Source of the DNA: Nostoc foliaceum FACHB-393
Lineage (GTDB): Bacteria; Cyanobacteriota; Cyanobacteriia; Cyanobacteriales; Nostocaceae
DNA: 64,000 nucleotides
Assembly: GCF_014698505.1 (NCBI RefSeq)
Contig: NZ_JACJTD010000005.1
Location: forward strand, 124,001 to 188,000
Reading direction: 5' to 3'
Part shown: positions 22,301 through 29,088 of the stretch, one piece after another
Position numbering within the stretch: the first letter of the stretch is position 1
Layout: each line of letters begins with the position of its first letter
Translations under genes and position numbers: made by a program
The notes under the pieces: model-generated
The model's database searches: none
What the model saw: the letters and a program-made list of their open reading frames with translations, nothing else
Told to the model about the DNA's origin: nothing

Positions 22301-22958
22301 CACAACTAAGACACGGATAAATTTCTTCTGCGGATACATCAAAATTTATCGAGGTGAACTGAAGAATACGATCGCTTGCGGAGATTTTGTATTGAGCGAT
22401 GCCTGCGGCGGGCAAAGCCAACGCCATCTGAGTAAAATTCACCAATGATTGATGTTCAATCATTACCCCTTTGGGTTTTCCGGTTGATCCCGATGTGTAG
22501 ATGACATAAGCTAGATTATTTAGTTTTACTGTGTTAAAAAGATTGCACTCGCTCTCGTTAGCAATCTCATCCTGTTGAGTATCTAAACAAATTACTTGGC
22601 CTGAATAATCAGATATTAAACTAGACCATTTTTCTTGTGTTACCAAAACAGAGATTTGAGCATCTTGCACCATGTAGGTCAATCGTTCGGCTGGATAAGC
22701 GGGATCTAGCGGTACATATGCGCCTCCAGCTTTGAGAATTCCCAACAAAGCTACAATCATTTCTAGGGAGCGATCGACGCAGATTCCGACCAGTACCTCA
22801 GCTCCCACCCCTAATTTTTGCAAATGATGAGCGAGTTGGTTAGCTTTAATATTTAATTCCTGGTATGTTAGTTGGTTCTGTCCAGATTCCACAGCTACAG
22901 CTTGCGGAGTTCGTGCAACCTGGGCTTCAAATAACTGATGAATACATTGTTTAAACAT
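16386..22958 (-). CDS. aptA1: Alternative starter NRPS AptA1, A-T-C-A-T-E
   Basis: Bimodular synthetase of 2190 aa, paralogue of AptA2 with the same architecture: A1, carrier (Ser558), condensation (HHMVHDGWS), A2, carrier (GGDSI, Ser1651) and epimerization (HHLVVDGISW, FNYLGQFD). An in-frame TAG two codons upstream fixes the start at or after 22958; no strong ribosome site is visible. The A1 pocket reads D-V-E-D-I-G-S-V-A and the A2 pocket D-A-E-D-I-G-S-V-V. Both carry Glu and Asp in positions expected to bind a basic side chain, so Lys or Arg is predicted for residue 1 and Lys for residue 2. Having two AptA proteins upstream of one AptB matches the two-starter organisation described for Anabaena sp. 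90. Repeat-derived insertions lie in both adenylation domains (22396-22424, 19098-19126) and in the epimerase (about 17200-17220). Confidence 0.93.
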   Translation of the reverse strand: MFKQCIHQLFEAQVARTPQAVAVESGQNQLTYQELNIKANQLAHHLQKLGVGAEVLVGICVDRSLEMIVALLGILKAGGAYVPLDPAYPAERLTYMVQDAQISVLVTQEKWSSLISDYSGQVICLDTQQDEIANESECNLFNTVKLNNLAYVIYTSGSTGKPKGVMIEHQSLVNFTQMALALPAAGIAQYKISASDRILQFTSINFDVSAEEIYPCLSCGATLVLRTEEMASSLSLFVQKSQDWQITVWDLPTAYWHLIVNELVTGQIKLPQSLRLVIIGGERALPEQVRMWLKFVGNFPELINSYGPTEITVAATICTLSNLSYTQLEGTEIPIGKPIGDNIQVYVLDQNLQIVPTGTIGEIYIGGAGLARGYLNRPELTAEKFIQNPFNNSKLYKTGDLGRYLLDGNLEFKGRIDNQVKINGFRIELEEIESVLNQHPQISQTVVIVREDTPGNKRLVAYVVPYQKTEINCTNLQSFLKNKLPSYMVPTVFVSLDTLPLNPNGKIDRQALAAPKLQENFVAPRNAQEETLAKIWCQVFGLEQIGVDDNFFQLGGHSLIATQILSRIRDVLQVEVSFGQLLENPTINHLVQVIVQQQQLKQSSPLAKIQPISREGYLPVSFAQERVYFIEQLAPSMSAYQFQESLRFKGYLNISILEQSLSEILRRHEIFRTTFPAVEGKLVQVIHPPQAVVLTVIDLQKFPKAEQEAEVQRLTDEAIQKPFDISQLPLIRWNLLKLSDQEYVLVHVEHHMVHDGWSFNLFLRELLTLYQAFSEGKPSPLAEPSLQFADFAHWQRQWVLTEPAQAQLDYWKQKLSGIPPLLELPGDGARPAEQSYQGGMLRMELPLDVCEALRNMGRQEGVTLFMSMFAVFVTMLYRYTGQEDLCVGSGVANRRWRETEGLIGMIVNNIVLRTDVSGNPTFRELLAQVRQVTLEGYSNEDLPFDKVVEALKPERNLSYNPLFQVMFSFHDALLPDLNLPGLTIKQHEALNNKSAKFDLDVVVMPRSEQRVGRNSKDEAKGIETEGITLVWEYNSDLFDAATIDRMMGQYQTLVEGIVANPDRRISQYPLLTPQQQHQLLVDWNQTKAAYPEGKCIHQLFEEQVNKTPDAVAVQFEGQKLTYRQLNEQANQLAHYLKSLGVKPDYLVAICIDRSLEMIVGLLGILKAGGAYVPLDPAYPAERLRDIVNDAHVQILVTMQQWATVEAEHSLHMVCLDTQKALISGQSRENLESKVVESNLAYVIYTSGSTGKPKGVLIEHHSLVNFTQTAIAEYKLTECDAYGGQSQRILQFASISFDAAAEEIYPCLSSGGTLLLRNEEMLQSVSAFIQQSKQWELTVWDLPTAYWHLLVSELASENLSLPDSLRLVIIGGERVLPEKVAMWHQLVGNNPQLVNSYGPTETTVVATLSDLSENALNRQEVSIGKPISNVQVYVLDKYLQPVPIGVPGELHIGGAGVARGYLNRPELTAEKFISNPFEKAEENKLYKTGDLVRYQPDGNLEYLGRIDSQVKIRGFRIELGEIETILNQHHQVTQAVVIAREDIPDKKRLVAYVVGNKGQVKIDEIRQFLKQKLPPYMVPSAFVTLDQLPITPNGKLDYRALPAPDTSDRNLDLGVVVPRTPIEERLAAIWAEVLRQPNISIYDNFFELGGDSIISIQMISKANLAGLQLTPKQLFQYQTIAELATVVGTTSQIKANQGLVTGSVPLTPIQYWFFEQNLPDVHYFNQSALLEIPSETQPELLKQVLQQLLLHHDALRSRFVLETNPPQQINDAPQETVPFTIVDLSALSPEAQQTVIKAKDAELQASLNLSSGEIVRVALFHLGMNQPSQLLFVIHHLVVDGISWRILLEDLATAYQQVSGGEAIKLPPKTSSFQEWANRLQEYSKSEAIAREIDYWLSSFESNIAPLPIDYHFDFSARRYAKAQYKPFEKESNKLSSNDSFTLFLNEDETRALLQDVPAAYNTQINDILLTALVQSFSQWTGEKSLVVDLEGHGREDLFEDVDLSRTVGWFTTLFPIQLELSSVDQLGDLKLVKEKLRRLPKHGIGYGILRYLNQDAAVHNKFQNLPQAEVSFNYLGQFDQVLSASAMFGSVKEWKSEQSKRGYRSHLLAVSGLIHSGKLEIDFAYSDKLHKRSTIEKLAFGFMKALRNLIAHCQSTESQGYTPSDFSAAKLNQKQLDKFIAKINKKKTDH
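17200..17220 (-). repeat. 21-bp in-frame insertion in the AptA1 epimerase
   Basis: At the matching site AptA2 DNA (10501-10522) goes directly from GTACTGAGC to GAGTCGAAGTGAT, while AptA1 has 21 further bases, giving FSARRYAK in place of one Ser. The inserted text carries the CGCGTAGCGTCTCGC palindrome. Confidence 0.75.
19098..19126 (+). repeat. 29-bp dispersed repeat, copy in AptA1 second adenylation domain
   Basis: Identical to the reverse complement of 22396-22424 except at one base. It is translated on the minus strand as DAYGGQSQ, between the YTSGSTG and FDAAAEE cores. Confidence 0.85.
22396..22424 (-). repeat. 29-bp dispersed repeat, copy in AptA1 first adenylation domain
   Basis: Same repeat as 19098-19126 in the opposite orientation. 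It is translated as LALPAAGIA and adds about eight residues between the YTSGSTG and FDVSAEE cores relative to the second domain. Confidence 0.85.
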
Positions 22959-23154
22959 AAGCTAAGTATTTGCTGAATGCTGATTTAGAATTTTCAGAAG
23001 TGAATCAAATTCTTCTTTTGACAAACTTTTCAACTATTTTGTAATTAGATGTAATTACAAAATTCATATTTTATCTAAAATTATAGGTTTGAATCTGTTA
23101 CCGAATTTTAGAGATCCTTCCAGGGATGGGGAATTATATGTATGATTTTAAATG

Positions 23155-23204
23155 ATGGCCTTTGAGGGTTTACTCCGGTGCAATCGGACTCAGAGGCCAT
23201 TTTT
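23155..23204 (+). other. Long hairpin with T-run between aptA1 and the 130-aa gene
   Basis: A 12-bp stem (23155-23166 with 23189-23200, one G-U pair on RNA) encloses an inner TCCG/CGGA stem with a 7-nt bulge. Five T bases follow on the plus strand (23200-23204), which looks like an intrinsic terminator for plus-strand transcription, but both neighbours are on the minus strand. It may act on the minus strand as a partial terminator or processed hairpin. The rest of the 323-bp gap (22959-23281) is AT-rich and probably carries the aptA1 leader. Confidence 0.5.
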
Positions 23205-23281
23205 CTCGTTGAGATGAATTAAGCGATCGCACTTAATTTAATCCCATTGTGTCTGGAATTTTAAATAATCTAATAGTGAAA

Positions 23282-23674
23282 TTATTCCTCGACAATTTCA
23301 ATTGTTTTTGGCGGCTGAACTTCTTCCACATCAATATTGATTTCTGGACTCAGTTCATTTTTCAGTTTGAGTTTTAGCTCATCTGAAATGGGTAAATCTT
23401 TAATTTCTTTGAGGAGGAATCTCACGGATTCAGTTTTACTACGTTCTGTATAGATAGCCTTGAGAACAGCTTCAATTCCATATCCAGCTACAGTATCCCC
23501 TACAACTGTTATCAGACCAAGCAATCCTATACCTCCAACAATACCAAAGGGGCCTCCCAAGGCTGTGAGGGCAGCAACAATAGCAGCATTACTACCTGCT
23601 GATGTGACTGTTAAAATCACGAGAATTATGCCAGGAAGACCCAGACCAGCAAGTTTTTTAACGATTTCGTCCAT
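23282..23674 (-). CDS. Small hydrophobic protein of unknown function between hphCD and aptA1
   Basis: A 130-aa protein whose ATG at 23674 has AGGT upstream at good spacing. Residues ~10-60 are a Gly/Ala-rich hydrophobic stretch (two likely membrane-inserting segments, with GIVGGIGLLGLITVVGD). Residues 70-130 are charged and end in an acidic tail rich in Glu and Val/Ile. I recall similar short proteins in other cyanobacteria but no function. It shares the direction of hphCD (185 bp upstream) and aptA1 (323 bp downstream). A role in peptide export or assembly cannot be read from the sequence. Confidence 0.7.
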   Translation of the reverse strand: MDEIVKKLAGLGLPGIILVILTVTSAGSNAAIVAALTALGGPFGIVGGIGLLGLITVVGDTVAGYGIEAVLKAIYTERSKTESVRFLLKEIKDLPISDELKLKLKNELSPEINIDVEEVQPPKTIEIVEE

Positions 23675-23859
23675 TGTAATTACCTAAAATCCTTTTTTTC
23701 TTGGTTAAGACATTAATAAGGGTACGAGAATGGAGTCTTTGTAAATAAAGAAACCTATCTCAAAACCTAGACTAAGCTCAATAAGAGTCATTCACGCTTC
23801 GATTGGGTTAATATTTTTTGAGTTTTATCTCTATTGACCCTGATCTGATAGTTCAGTCT

Positions 23860-25569
23860 TTAATCAAAGCGATCGCTAATTTTTCCATTTACAGCAGAGA
23901 TAGCCACTGTTCTTGGTGAGGCTAAATAATTTTTGCCCGTTGGATCGCCACTGCGTCCTTTAAAATTGCGATTGGTTGCATAAATTCCTGTTTCTTCTTT
24001 TGCCAAAACCCCAAGCCCAGAATTTATACAAGCCCCGCAACCTGTCTTGAGAATCTGCGCCCCTGCTTGTTCAAAAATGTCGAGATAGCCCAACTCTTGG
24101 GCTTGTTCTCGGATTTCAACGGTTGCCGGTACAATAAACAAGTTTACACCGTCTGCCAGTTGGCGACCATTCAAAACTTCGGCTGCTTGAGCTAAATCGT
24201 AGAGTTTACCCCCAGTACAAGAGCCAATAAAAGCTTTGGTAATCGGAATGTCTTCTAACTGACTAATGGCAACTACTTGATCCGGTTTTGGGGGACGTGC
24301 AACTTGCGGTTCTAAATCACTGAGGTCAAATTGATAAACCTTTTCGTACTCAGCATCAGCATCGCCAATAACCTCTACAAATTCCTCTGAAACTCGGTTT
24401 TTTAGATAATCACGGGTTACTTCGTCAGGAACAATCAAGCCACATATTGCACCACACTCCACAGCCATATTAGCTAGAGTTAACCGTTCATCAAATGGCA
24501 GTTGTGCGAGGATTGATCCTCTAAACTCCATTACCTTACTGGTTGCACCAGCACAGCCGATTTTTCCCAGGATAAATAAGATAATATCTTTGGCACTGAT
24601 TTTAGCAGGCAAGGTTCCAGACAACTCAAATACTAGAGTTGGAGGAACACGAATCCACATATCTCCTGTGGCATAAATATTAGCCATATCGGTGGTTCCT
24701 ACACCCGTGGAAAAGGCTCCTAATGCCCCGTATGTGCAGGTATGGGAATCTGTACCGGCAATTACCATTCCTGGGCGGACAAACCCTTTTTCTGGGAGTA
24801 AAACATGACAGATGCCTGCTGCTTCGCCTGGGGAAACCACATCAAACAGGTGGCATCCTTGGACTTTAGCAAACTCAATCATCTGTTCATACATGATATG
24901 AGCTTTGTCATCAGCACGGATGTCGTTGACTTGGATAAAGTGATCGGCTACCAAAACTACCCGTTGGGAGTCCCACAACTTTGCTCCTTCTCCATAATGC
25001 TTATAAAATGTCTTGGCCACAGGCCCGGCCACAGCATCATGAGATAAGGCTAAATCGACTTGAGCAAAAACCACTTCTCCCGGCTGGACGTAGGAGTTTC
25101 CAGAGGCTTTGGCCAAGAGTTTTTCGACTAAAGTCATGGATCGAGTTGGGGTCAGGCTGCGAGGAATGGTGATCTGTCCCTGACGACGCAGTTGATTAAA
25201 AGACATTAATCCACCTGCTGCTGCGATCGCATCAACTACAGGATTCTCCTGTTTTTCCCCCAGAATTTCTAGGGAAAGTCCAATATTGATGCTATTACGA
25301 TAAAAAATTTCGGCGAACGATCGCGCCCGAATCTTTTTAATTCCCGCAGCTTGCAGGGCAATGGGGGCAACTTCTCGACTGGAACCACACCCGAAATTTT
25401 CTCCTGCTTCAATCACATCGTATTTCAGCAGTTCACCTTCGCCAATAACATGTTCTAAAGCATAGTTTTTTAAGCGATCGGGGTGATCATTGGTCGCCCG
25501 ATTAGCAGGAATAATATCATCGGTATTGATATCATCTCCAAGGTGCAAAACATTATTTGTGTGACTCAT
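23860..25569 (-). CDS. hphCD: Fused LeuD-LeuC-type isomerase HphCD (homophenylalanine/homotyrosine pathway)
   Basis: A 569-aa aconitase-superfamily protein in which the small-subunit swivel domain (residues ~1-165, GCGSSRE) is fused in front of the large catalytic domain (~166-569). The 4Fe-4S ligands are visible as Cys451 (GSCTGG) and Cys511/Cys514 (CGAC). Primary-metabolism LeuC and LeuD are usually separate, whereas a fused HphCD was described in Nostoc punctiforme for homophenylalanine synthesis, where it would isomerise 2-benzylmalate-type intermediates. The start overlaps the end of hphB by 17 bp, implying one transcript. Its place beside an anabaenopeptin synthetase, a peptide rich in homo-aryl residues, supports this role over leucine synthesis. 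Confidence 0.88.
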   Translation of the reverse strand: MSHTNNVLHLGDDINTDDIIPANRATNDHPDRLKNYALEHVIGEGELLKYDVIEAGENFGCGSSREVAPIALQAAGIKKIRARSFAEIFYRNSINIGLSLEILGEKQENPVVDAIAAAGGLMSFNQLRRQGQITIPRSLTPTRSMTLVEKLLAKASGNSYVQPGEVVFAQVDLALSHDAVAGPVAKTFYKHYGEGAKLWDSQRVVLVADHFIQVNDIRADDKAHIMYEQMIEFAKVQGCHLFDVVSPGEAAGICHVLLPEKGFVRPGMVIAGTDSHTCTYGALGAFSTGVGTTDMANIYATGDMWIRVPPTLVFELSGTLPAKISAKDIILFILGKIGCAGATSKVMEFRGSILAQLPFDERLTLANMAVECGAICGLIVPDEVTRDYLKNRVSEEFVEVIGDADAEYEKVYQFDLSDLEPQVARPPKPDQVVAISQLEDIPITKAFIGSCTGGKLYDLAQAAEVLNGRQLADGVNLFIVPATVEIREQAQELGYLDIFEQAGAQILKTGCGACINSGLGVLAKEETGIYATNRNFKGRSGDPTGKNYLASPRTVAISAVNGKISDRFD

Positions 25570-26644
25570 GAAGTACTCCTAATTGAGAATGTTGCACCAC
25601 TGAAAGTTCTTCAAACAAAAGGCCAACTAAGGTTGCAGTGTTAACTAAAATTTCCTCCCCTTGGGTAAACAAATCAGCTGTTCGGTATCCCTTAGCTAAA
25701 ATTCGGTCTTGCGCTGCAATAATCCGTTGAGCAGCCTGCACTTCCCCCCATTGCTGAAGCATTAAAATACAGGCTTCCAAGGTTCCGAGGGGATTAGCAA
25801 TTCCTAAACCTGCAATGTCTGGGGCTGTACCATGAATGGCCTCGTACAAACCAAATCCATTATCGTTAAGACTCGCCGATCCTAATAAGCCAATGGAGCC
25901 AACTAATGCACCGCCAATATCGCTGAGAATATCTCCAAACAGATTCCCCGCCAAAATTACATCAAACTGTTGGGGATTCAGAACCATTTGCATGGCTAAG
26001 TTATCTACCAGCATAGGTTCGACAACAACGCCGGGAAACTGTGTAGCTTCTTCTTGAACTAGACGAGTCCAAGGCAAATGAGGTAAGGCGTTTTCTTTGT
26101 GGGCTACGGTGAGTAATCCTCGCCGACATTGCGCCTGTTCTAAAGCCTTGCGAGCAATCCGACGAATTTCTTCATCGTAATAGCGCATTGTATGGTATCC
26201 ATAATTTCCTTGTTCGTCTGAGGAGCGTCCAGACGGGCCAAAATAGATTCCACTGACCAGTTCTCGAACAATGAGAATATCAAGTTCTTGAATTTTCTCT
26301 GGTCGAAGGCTAGATTTATGCAGAAGACTTTTAACGCTACGGATCGGACGAAGATTGCAAAAAAAGTCAAAATGCTTTCGGAGTTCTAGCAGTCCACCTT
26401 TAGTAACTGCACCAAATACAATCCCATCGGCTCCATCGCACAATTCGGCGGTGGCTTGAGGGAAGTAACTACCAAATTCCTCAAAGGCAGTTGTACCAAG
26501 CCAGCCATAGTCTACCTGCAAGGTAAATCCTTCAATTTTAGCGACGTGTTGCAGAATTTTTAAGGAAGCTTCCACAACTTCTGGTCCAATCCCTTCCCCA
26601 GGAATAGCGACGATCCGATAAGATGGTTTACTTAAAAACCCCAT
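25553..26644 (-). CDS. hphB: LeuB-type dehydrogenase HphB
   Basis: A 363-aa isocitrate/isopropylmalate dehydrogenase family enzyme. Visible features are the N-terminal GEGIGPEV nucleotide motif, RELVSGIYFG, the YD/K catalytic region, the metal-binding block NLFGDILSDIGGALVGSIG, and EAIHGTAPDIAG near the NAD site. It would oxidise and decarboxylate 3-benzylmalate-type intermediates to the homologated 2-oxo acid. The overlap with hphCD makes it part of the homo-amino-acid set. Ordinary LeuB is the alternative, but the fused neighbour and NRPS context favour HphB. No hphA (synthase) is in the window; in N. punctiforme it lies near the apt genes, so it may sit left of base 1. Confidence 0.87.
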   Translation of the reverse strand: MGFLSKPSYRIVAIPGEGIGPEVVEASLKILQHVAKIEGFTLQVDYGWLGTTAFEEFGSYFPQATAELCDGADGIVFGAVTKGGLLELRKHFDFFCNLRPIRSVKSLLHKSSLRPEKIQELDILIVRELVSGIYFGPSGRSSDEQGNYGYHTMRYYDEEIRRIARKALEQAQCRRGLLTVAHKENALPHLPWTRLVQEEATQFPGVVVEPMLVDNLAMQMVLNPQQFDVILAGNLFGDILSDIGGALVGSIGLLGSASLNDNGFGLYEAIHGTAPDIAGLGIANPLGTLEACILMLQQWGEVQAAQRIIAAQDRILAKGYRTADLFTQGEEILVNTATLVGLLFEELSVVQHSQLGVLHESHK

Positions 26645-26701
26645 TTTGCTATAACTCCAATACCTGGTTGTTTTACATAACTTATTCAGAAAACCTCAAA
26701 T

Positions 26702-28843
26702 TTAGGTTGTTAAAATACTACACAACTCATCGATTTCTTGACTTTTTTCTTGAATCAGTGTGCTACCTAAAAGTTGTAACTGCCGTAGATTTTCTGGTTT
26801 GGCATTATCTATCGCTTCTAGTTCACTTTTTAAAAATGTTTGGAATCGATAATAAGAGCTTTTATTACCTTTATTCTTAGCCTCAAACAACCGTTCTAAT
26901 TCTCCAGCTACTACTTCGCTCCCACCGTCAAGCACAATATTTAACAGTGGTTTTGCCCATTGCAATAGTCCCCATTTTTTAACTTCGTCATAAGGGTAGA
27001 CACTCGTCAATGAACCAGTACCCAAGGATACTAATAATATATCCTCTGTATTTAGGACTTGTTTGTTTTCTTGTCTGCTAATTTGTGCTTCTAAAATAGC
27101 CAAGTTAGCTGGGTTATTAGCAACTACTCCGCCATCGACTAAAGTATAAAAGCCTTTGGTATTATGAGAACTTGCAACGCGATGGGGAGCAAAATAAGTC
27201 GGAGTTGCACTAGTTGCCAATGCCGCATCTGTAAGCGTAAAACCTCCGCATAACTTGCGAAACTTTTTCGATTCTGTCTGTTGTTTTTCTAGTTTGTTAG
27301 TAAAGAATATCGGGATTCGCTGCTCGATATCGTAGCTAGTTACGAAGACTTCTTTGAGATTCTTTTCTAGAGGAGTATCACCAAAATATTGCTTGATAAT
27401 TTCCTCTCTGCCTTCAGAAGAATATTTTGGTTGGACGAATATATCCTCTAACTGACCGAGTACTTGTTCCCAGAATGGTTCGTAAAATATCTCAGCCCCA
27501 TACTCAAGATATATTTGCAGCAGATCCTCAGCACTATATTGAGCGGTGGGCGAAGTATCAGTTGCTTCTAAATCTAATCGGGGTTTAGTTAATCCGAGTG
27601 CCAGAATTCCTCCGCTGGAAGTGCCAGAAATTAAATCGAACAAACTAAAAATGGGCTTTTGTGTCCGCTTTTCAATTTCTGCTAGTACCAGTGCTGGGAT
27701 AATGCCCCGAATTCCGCCACCATCAATAGCGAGAATTTTATATTTGGGATTGGCTTTTGTATTCATAGTTTTTTGCGATCGCTCCTGAGTTGATGTTTGC
27801 GGTTGTTCCTGCTGTTGGATATCGGCTGGAACTTCACTTTCCTTAGCTGTTTCGGCTTTCTCCCCCTTTGGCTGGGGAGTTGGAATATTGGCAGATTTCT
27901 CGCTTTGCTTCTTTGTCCCTTTTTTTTCTTTGGAATTTACAATCGTTGTCTGGGCTGGAATGCCAGTTTCTACAATTGGGGGAACCTGAACGGACTCTTG
28001 CTGCAAGTCGGCTTGGGCGATCGCAGTTACTTCAACGGAGACAACCTCTGCAATCAACTGGCTTTCTTCCTCTAGCACCACAGTTTCCGCAGGTTTTTCT
28101 TCCTCGGAACTACTGGCTGTCTGTTCTTCGTTGGATGATTGTGTAATTCCAAATGGAAGTTGTGCTAAATCCCAACTGGGATTGCCACGCAATTTTCCAT
28201 CATGACCATTTTCAGTCTGGTCTTTTATAGTTGCCCCTTGTCCTTCGTTTAATGTCCAGTAAGCTACTAATCCTTGTTCATTCCCGACTAGAGGCTGATA
28301 GCGATGCCCTTGGATTTCCACTGGGGGGCAAGGGTAATTCCAGACGCTAAGGTTAGCTAATTGACCTGTGAAATATATGTTGTTGTGTAAAGTTGCACCC
28401 AGAGTCAGAGAACTAGTTGCTTTGTTTAAAGAGTCACCTGTAAAATAGCCAAAATACTCATACTCATCAAGATATACGGTCAGTTGACCTTTATTAAAAA
28501 CAATGGCAAAGAAGTGCCATTGTCCGATAGTTAATTCTCCATTACCAAAAGTTTTGATAACCTTTGCAACGTTCTCATCAATGTATATATCTAGGTTTCC
28601 CGATTCACTGATCCCAAACTCAAAATTATCACTATATCGATCTGAAGAACGGGCAAAAAAAACATTGCGCGTCCCGTATGTAGTGGCTTTATCTGTTAGC
28701 TGATGAGGATTCACCCATCCTGAAATCGTAAAGGCTGAACTTCCTTGAGCAAAAACACCACCTAAATCGTTTTTGCCAAAATCTATGTAATCATCTTGAC
28801 CATCAAATGTCAGGACTGATTGGCTATATACCTGGTTTTTCAC
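26702..28843 (-). CDS. LamG-like lectin domain fused to a patatin phospholipase
   Basis: A 713-aa protein starting at a GTG (28843) with GGAG 11 nt upstream. Residues ~1-195 are a concanavalin-A/LamG-type module (FDGQDDYIDFG, FTISGWVNP, WHFFAIVF, AYWTLNEGQG). Residues ~225-360 form a linker rich in Glu, Gln, Pro and Lys. Residues ~368-713 are a patatin-like acyl hydrolase with the oxyanion loop DGGGIRG (374-380), nucleophile Ser409 in GTSSG and catalytic Asp570 in DGG. No signal peptide is seen, so it is probably cytosolic. The hphB start lies 57 bp downstream in the same direction, so co-transcription is possible. Patatins act as lipases and, in some defence systems, as membrane-degrading effectors, but no defence partner is visible here. 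Confidence 0.88.
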   Translation of the reverse strand: MKNQVYSQSVLTFDGQDDYIDFGKNDLGGVFAQGSSAFTISGWVNPHQLTDKATTYGTRNVFFARSSDRYSDNFEFGISESGNLDIYIDENVAKVIKTFGNGELTIGQWHFFAIVFNKGQLTVYLDEYEYFGYFTGDSLNKATSSLTLGATLHNNIYFTGQLANLSVWNYPCPPVEIQGHRYQPLVGNEQGLVAYWTLNEGQGATIKDQTENGHDGKLRGNPSWDLAQLPFGITQSSNEEQTASSSEEEKPAETVVLEEESQLIAEVVSVEVTAIAQADLQQESVQVPPIVETGIPAQTTIVNSKEKKGTKKQSEKSANIPTPQPKGEKAETAKESEVPADIQQQEQPQTSTQERSQKTMNTKANPKYKILAIDGGGIRGIIPALVLAEIEKRTQKPIFSLFDLISGTSSGGILALGLTKPRLDLEATDTSPTAQYSAEDLLQIYLEYGAEIFYEPFWEQVLGQLEDIFVQPKYSSEGREEIIKQYFGDTPLEKNLKEVFVTSYDIEQRIPIFFTNKLEKQQTESKKFRKLCGGFTLTDAALATSATPTYFAPHRVASSHNTKGFYTLVDGGVVANNPANLAILEAQISRQENKQVLNTEDILLVSLGTGSLTSVYPYDEVKKWGLLQWAKPLLNIVLDGGSEVVAGELERLFEAKNKGNKSSYYRFQTFLKSELEAIDNAKPENLRQLQLLGSTLIQEKSQEIDELCSILTT

Positions 28844-29088
28844 GAGATTTTAATCTCCAAAATAAGATAATTTATAATACTCGCCAAGGCGTAAATAGCT
28901 AGCTATCTAAATGAATGCGATAGATAAATATAGTAAATTAGAATGTATTTCTTAAAGTCAAGAATTAATTTTTTTCATTATCTTCATTAAGTAAGCTAGC
29001 TTTTTAAAACCAATATTGCTTAACTATACTTTCAAATAATGTCAGCTTTATCAATAAAATGCAATAGCAGATAAAACCATCCAAGTGG

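Larger units (their letters stand above)
9706..22958 (-). other. Duplicated starter gene pair aptA1/aptA2
   Basis: The two A-T-C-A-T-E genes are separated by only 41 bp and are clearly paralogous from the first carrier domain to the epimerase C-terminus: both end in PSDFSAA(R/K)L(S/N)QKQLD. The first adenylation domains differ most. Downstream genes occur once, so the two starters are expected to feed a common AptB-AptC line. Confidence 0.85.

Noticed and set aside
23860-26644. Leucine biosynthesis genes leuB, leuC, leuD
   Set aside because: The fused LeuD-LeuC order, overlap with the LeuB-type gene and adjacency to the apt synthetases fit the Hph pathway better.
26702-28843. CBASS-type patatin effector
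   Set aside because: No nucleotide cyclase (CD-NTase), ubiquitin-like accessory or sensor gene is adjacent, so a defence role is not supported.
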